From: SAT2750 sp964476375 | GTDB lineage: Bacteria; Planctomycetota; Planctomycetia; Pirellulales; Pirellulaceae | Length of the DNA stretch: 9,344 nucleotides | NCBI GenBank assembly: GCA_964476375.1 | Contig: CAYYZW010000105.1 | Span: 1 to 9,344, forward strand | Direction of reading: 5' to 3' | Shown here: in pieces, positions 6,729 through 9,344 of the stretch | Layout: each line of letters begins with the position of its first letter | How positions within the stretch are numbered: position 1 is the stretch's first letter | Made by a program: the position numbers and the translations under genes | Notes under the pieces: model-generated | Databases searched by the model: none | What the model was told of the DNA's origin: nothing | Seen by the model: the letters and a program-made list of their open reading frames with translations, nothing else

Positions 6729-7205
6729 ATGCAGCTTTCCGGATCCGAAATGTTTCATGTCCCCACGGCTGAAATCTGGTGCCGCCTGGTGGACATGGAC
6801 TTCATGTCCCGCATGATCCCGAACATGGAACGCATCGACGAGGTGGAGTTGGATCATTTCACCTGCCGCGTTCGCCCGCGCCTGTCCTTCTTCTCCGGAA
6901 AAGTCACACTCCGTTTTGAAATACGCCGTTGCGAACCACCCCACCGGCTCCTCGTATCCGTCCACGGCAAGGGGATGGGCGGCGCGGTCACTGTCGATAT
7001 CGAATTGAACCTGGAGGACAAGGATTCCGGATCCGTCATCGGGTGGAACGGCATCGTGTCGCACAAGGAAGGCTTGTTTCGGCCTGTCGGGGACGGCCTG
7101 ATATCCGCCGCTGCCACCCGGATTGCAGGTGAGCTCTGGGCCACATTTCGTGACGCGTTAACCAGTCATCCGAGTCCCACTCCGACACCGGGAGGAGGCG
7201 CATGA
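6729..7205 (+). CDS. CoxG/SRPBCC-like small protein
   Basis: The product has 158 residues and resembles the CoxG (carbon-monoxide dehydrogenase subunit G) branch of the START/SRPBCC fold, which forms a hydrophobic ligand cavity. Matching features are the N-terminal strand then 'VPTAEIW' helix, 'MIPNMERIDEV', the central 'GKVTLRFEI' strands, 'VSVHGKGMGGAVTVDIEL', and a long C-terminal helix (about 120-144). The tail (147-158) is Pro/Gly rich and overlaps the ribosome site of the next gene. The ATG at 6729 follows GGAG at 6715-6718; an in-frame TTG at 6645 would add 28 residues that do not fit the fold. No coxS, coxM or coxL subunits are nearby, so a CO dehydrogenase role is unlikely here; lipid or hydrophobic ligand handling, or a membrane-recruitment role, is possible. 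It overlaps the next gene by 4 nt. Confidence 0.8.
   Translation: MQLSGSEMFHVPTAEIWCRLVDMDFMSRMIPNMERIDEVELDHFTCRVRPRLSFFSGKVTLRFEIRRCEPPHRLLVSVHGKGMGGAVTVDIELNLEDKDSGSVIGWNGIVSHKEGLFRPVGDGLISAAATRIAGELWATFRDALTSHPSPTPTPGGGA
7190..7198 (+). promoter_or_regulatory. Strong Shine-Dalgarno site within the upstream gene's 3' end
   Basis: GGGAGGAGG lies 3 nt before the ATG at 7202, with its first GGAGG 6 nt away, inside the codons for the Gly-Gly-Gly-Ala tail of the CoxG-like protein. Together with the ATGA overlap it indicates translational coupling of the membrane protein to the upstream gene. Confidence 0.6.
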
Positions 7206-7771
7206 CGATCCACGCCAGACTTGTTTTCGGCCTGTTGCTCGCCATCGGCGTCTGCCTGGGTGCGGCACTCTCATTCACCGATGGGACTTTTAACCATGGG
7301 AAGATACACGCCGACCACCAGGACATGAACCAGGGAGGCGACGGCGATCGGCACGCCAGCGGGCATACCCTCTGGCTTGGCGAAGCCTGGGGCGGCCTCC
7401 AGATCATCCTGTTTGTGACGCTTCTTTCGCTCGGCATGCGGCGGACGCGGAACCATATCCTTCCTTATGCTCTGGTCGGCCTCGCCTACCTGGGGATCTT
7501 CTTCTTCATGTGCCGTGCCTATCGCCATTCGATCGTCCCAGCCGTCCCAGACGACCCGGCCCTGTTCCTTGGGTTGCCAGTGCCGGCGGCGTGGATGATT
7601 TATGGCCTCGGGGGAATTCCCCTGGTTTTTGCCATACTCTACTGCGTGAATTTCGACCGGTGGGTGCTCGACCCGGAAGACCACCGCACGTTTCTGGATG
7701 CAGTGGACGTCCATCGCCGTCACGTGCCTGCGTCCTCGCAGGACACGATGGACAAGGTCGAGGCGGGCTAG
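7202..7771 (+). CDS. Four-helix membrane protein of unknown function, next to a sodium:solute symporter
   Basis: The product has 189 residues and is not recognised. Four hydrophobic helices are visible at about 5-25, 60-79, 86-106 and 125-148. The positive-inside rule (R-R-T-R-N-H at 80-85 in the loop between helices 2 and 3) places both termini in the cytoplasm. The outer loop between helices 1 and 2 (27-58) is rich in His, Asp and Gly, with histidines at 32, 36, 39, 51 and 55, and could bind metal. The cytoplasmic tail (150-189) is charged. Its start overlaps the CoxG-like stop by 4 nt and its stop is 2 nt before the symporter ATG, so it is a candidate accessory subunit of that transporter. 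It is longer than the usual small SSS partners (DUF4212, DUF485) and I see no similarity to them. Confidence 0.8.
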   Translation: MTIHARLVFGLLLAIGVCLGAALSFTDGTFNHGKIHADHQDMNQGGDGDRHASGHTLWLGEAWGGLQIILFVTLLSLGMRRTRNHILPYALVGLAYLGIFFFMCRAYRHSIVPAVPDDPALFLGLPVPAAWMIYGLGGIPLVFAILYCVNFDRWVLDPEDHRTFLDAVDVHRRHVPASSQDTMDKVEAG

Positions 7772-7773
7772 GC

Positions 7774-9270
7774 ATGGAAGCAGAACGCAATACGATCGTT
7801 TTTGTCTGTGTCGCCGGCTACATGATGGCCTGTGTCGTTGTTGGCCTCTGGGCCATGCGGCGAACCAAGAGCAGCCGGGACTTTTTCATGGCCGGCCACA
7901 GCCTCGGCATCATGGTTACCGGCATCGCCGTGTTTTCCAGTACGCTCAGTGGTTTTGGATTCGTGGGAGGCCCCGGTCTCGTATACAAGATGGGGCTTAG
8001 TTCCGTCTGGATGGTGATTTGCGCTTCGATTGGTTTTTGCCTCTCTTTTCACCTTCTCGCCAAGCGCCTACGGCTTTTTGCGGAAATCAAGGAGGCCGTG
8101 TCTCTCCCGGACCTTGTCGCTTCCCGTTATGGAAGCGAAACAAGTCGCTTGCTCACCGCGGTCGCCATCATCCTCGGCGTGATGGCCTACCTCGGGTCCC
8201 AGATCAAGGCCATGGCGATTGTTCTCCAGGAGATCATGTCGCGAGGTTCGTTCCAGCCGAATATTTCACTCGAGTGGTGTGTCGCGATTTCTTCTGCAGT
8301 ACTTATTTTCTACTGCGTCACCGGCGGCATCATCGCATCCGTTTACACCGACCTTTTCCAGGGGATCGTGATGGTGGTTGCGGCCATCCTCGTCTTCCTG
8401 GCTGCCTACCACACACTGCCAGGTGGTTTCGCTGAAATAAGTACCACCATTGCCAGGGATGACCCCGAGGCAATGAGCCCATGGGGGACCCTGGGTGTTC
8501 TCGGTTGCATTTCCTGGTATTTCCTTTTTGCCCTTGGCGGCGCAGGCCAGCCCCACGTGATCACCAAGATGATGATGAACCGGAAGGTTCGTGACGCCCG
8601 TTTCATCCTCCCGGTTTCAATCATCGGATTTGGCATCTCCGCCCTGCTCTGGATCAGCATTGGCCTCGCCATGAGAGCCATGGTGCTGCAGGGGCTTCAT
8701 CCTGACCTTTCCGCCGCGGATGCCGCAGCCCCGGAGTTCCTGCAGTCTTACACCCACCCCATTCTCTCCGGCGTGGTCTTCGCGGGCCTGTTTGCGGCCA
8801 TCATGTCCACCGCGGACGGTTTCCTGAGCGTCGGCGCCGCCGCCGTTGTCCATGACATCCCGCAGGCCATCCGCGGCAGATCCCTGGAGAGGGAATTACT
8901 CTGGGCGCGTGTGACAACCCTTGTGCTCGCGGTCGCTGCTGCTATCTTCTCGCTCTATTCGCCGGACAGGATGATCGCGCTGCTGGGGGCCTTCGGATGG
9001 GGGATCTTTGCCGCGGCAATCGTGCCGGTCGTCGCCATCGGGTTCAACTGGAAAAGGGCGACGTCCTTCGGGGCGAATGTCGCGATTATCACCAGCCTGG
9101 CTGTCAACTTCGGCGTGATGTTTTTCCAGAAAGCCGGCTATTACCTGCCGTATCATATTTCAGGCGGCGCGGTGGCATTAATCACATCGACATTTGTCTT
9201 TTTCACCGTATCGCTGATGACCCGCCCAAGAAAGCTCGACGTGTTGGTCGAGACAGTGATGGACGTCTAA
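7774..9270 (+). CDS. Sodium:solute symporter family (SSS/PutP-like) transporter
   Basis: The product has 498 residues and is an inner-membrane secondary transporter coupling solute uptake to sodium entry. About 13 hydrophobic helices are present. Family marks include 'SSRDFFMAGHSLG' (33-45) after helix 1, the 'Y-x-x-x-G-G-I-I-A-S-V-Y-T-D-x-x-Q' signature (180-196), G-Q-P-H (258-261), and 'AAIMSTADG' (341-349), whose S345 and T346 match the sodium-binding serine/threonine pair of PutP-type proteins. The ATG at 7774 lies 2 nt after the preceding stop, with GAGG at 7760-7763 as a modest ribosome site. The frame stays open upstream to 7510 inside the membrane protein gene, but that stretch has no transmembrane or family similarity. 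The substrate cannot be set from sequence. It is the last gene of the operon and complete. Confidence 0.92.
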   Translation: MEAERNTIVFVCVAGYMMACVVVGLWAMRRTKSSRDFFMAGHSLGIMVTGIAVFSSTLSGFGFVGGPGLVYKMGLSSVWMVICASIGFCLSFHLLAKRLRLFAEIKEAVSLPDLVASRYGSETSRLLTAVAIILGVMAYLGSQIKAMAIVLQEIMSRGSFQPNISLEWCVAISSAVLIFYCVTGGIIASVYTDLFQGIVMVVAAILVFLAAYHTLPGGFAEISTTIARDDPEAMSPWGTLGVLGCISWYFLFALGGAGQPHVITKMMMNRKVRDARFILPVSIIGFGISALLWISIGLAMRAMVLQGLHPDLSAADAAAPEFLQSYTHPILSGVVFAGLFAAIMSTADGFLSVGAAAVVHDIPQAIRGRSLERELLWARVTTLVLAVAAAIFSLYSPDRMIALLGAFGWGIFAAAIVPVVAIGFNWKRATSFGANVAIITSLAVNFGVMFFQKAGYYLPYHISGGAVALITSTFVFFTVSLMTRPRKLDVLVETVMDV

Positions 9271-9278
9271 GGGGAGTT

Positions 9279-9344
9279 TTACTGGAAGGCGCTATTTTCT
9301 TTCCCCAGGAGCGCTGCCGCGATTTTCAGCTTGATGATCTCATC
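9279..9344 (-). CDS. 3' end of a gene entering from the right edge
   Basis: On the minus strand the frame is open from the window edge to TAA at 9279-9281, giving a 21-residue C-terminus (D-E-I-I-K-L-K-I-A-A-A-L-L-G-K-E-N-S-A-F-Q). Codon use is like the other genes and the position just 8 nt from the convergent symporter stop suits a gene end. There is too little to say what it encodes, and a short chance open frame is possible. Confidence 0.4.
   Translation of the reverse strand, partial: DEIIKLKIAAALLGKENSAFQ

Noticed and set aside
7510..7773. Upstream in-frame extension of the symporter reading frame
   Set aside because: It lies fully inside the four-helix protein gene, is Arg/Pro/Gly rich like an out-of-frame translation, and the SSS family starts near the ATG at 7774.
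1..9344. Mobile elements, CRISPR arrays, tRNA or rRNA genes
   Set aside because: No transposase, no regularly spaced repeats and no tRNA- or rRNA-like stretch was seen on reading through; the sequence is nearly filled by intact coding regions.

Overview
This 9.3 kb window (GC-rich, densely coded on both strands) looks like ordinary chromosome from a free-living Gram-negative-type bacterium. Planctomycetota or a close PVC relative is the best guess. That rests mainly on the secreted leucine-rich-repeat protein with its repeated 'T-D-x-G-L' units and preceding 'L-x-x-L-G-G' helix, a paralog type very common in planctomycetes, plus the exported metallophosphoesterase and the membrane-anchored HEAT-repeat protein. 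The assignment is inference; no rRNA or other phylogenetic marker is present.

Layout, left to right. (1) At the left edge the first 37 codons of a minus-strand gene are visible, weakly resembling the N-terminus of aldehyde:ferredoxin oxidoreductases. (2) A divergent plus-strand gene encodes a one-pass membrane protein with coiled coils and a C-terminal HEAT-like pair. (3) It converges, with only 4 nt between stop codons, on a minus-strand exported metallophosphoesterase, which lies 97 nt downstream of a minus-strand exported LRR protein with its own good promoter candidate. (4) A two-gene minus-strand fatty-acid beta-oxidation unit follows: an acetyl-CoA acyltransferase (thiolase) gene and then, 27 nt later, a 706-residue enoyl-CoA hydratase/3-hydroxyacyl-CoA dehydrogenase. 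All catalytic residues are visible in both. (5) Diverging from the thiolase is a tight plus-strand operon: a CoxG/SRPBCC-like small protein, a four-helix membrane protein (4-nt ATGA overlap) and a sodium:solute symporter (2-nt gap). (6) The right edge holds the last 21 codons of another minus-strand gene, convergent with the symporter.

How the genes may work together: the thiolase and bifunctional enzyme together catalyse the hydration, oxidation and thiolysis steps of beta-oxidation. No acyl-CoA dehydrogenase, CoA ligase or electron-transfer flavoprotein is in view. The divergent operon is a transport unit, so a catabolic link between the imported solute and the CoA-thioester enzymes is possible but unproven. 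There are no mobile elements, CRISPR arrays, tRNAs or rRNAs, and no convincing new defence or biosynthetic system. The least-explained item is the CoxG-like / four-helix protein / SSS transporter operon.
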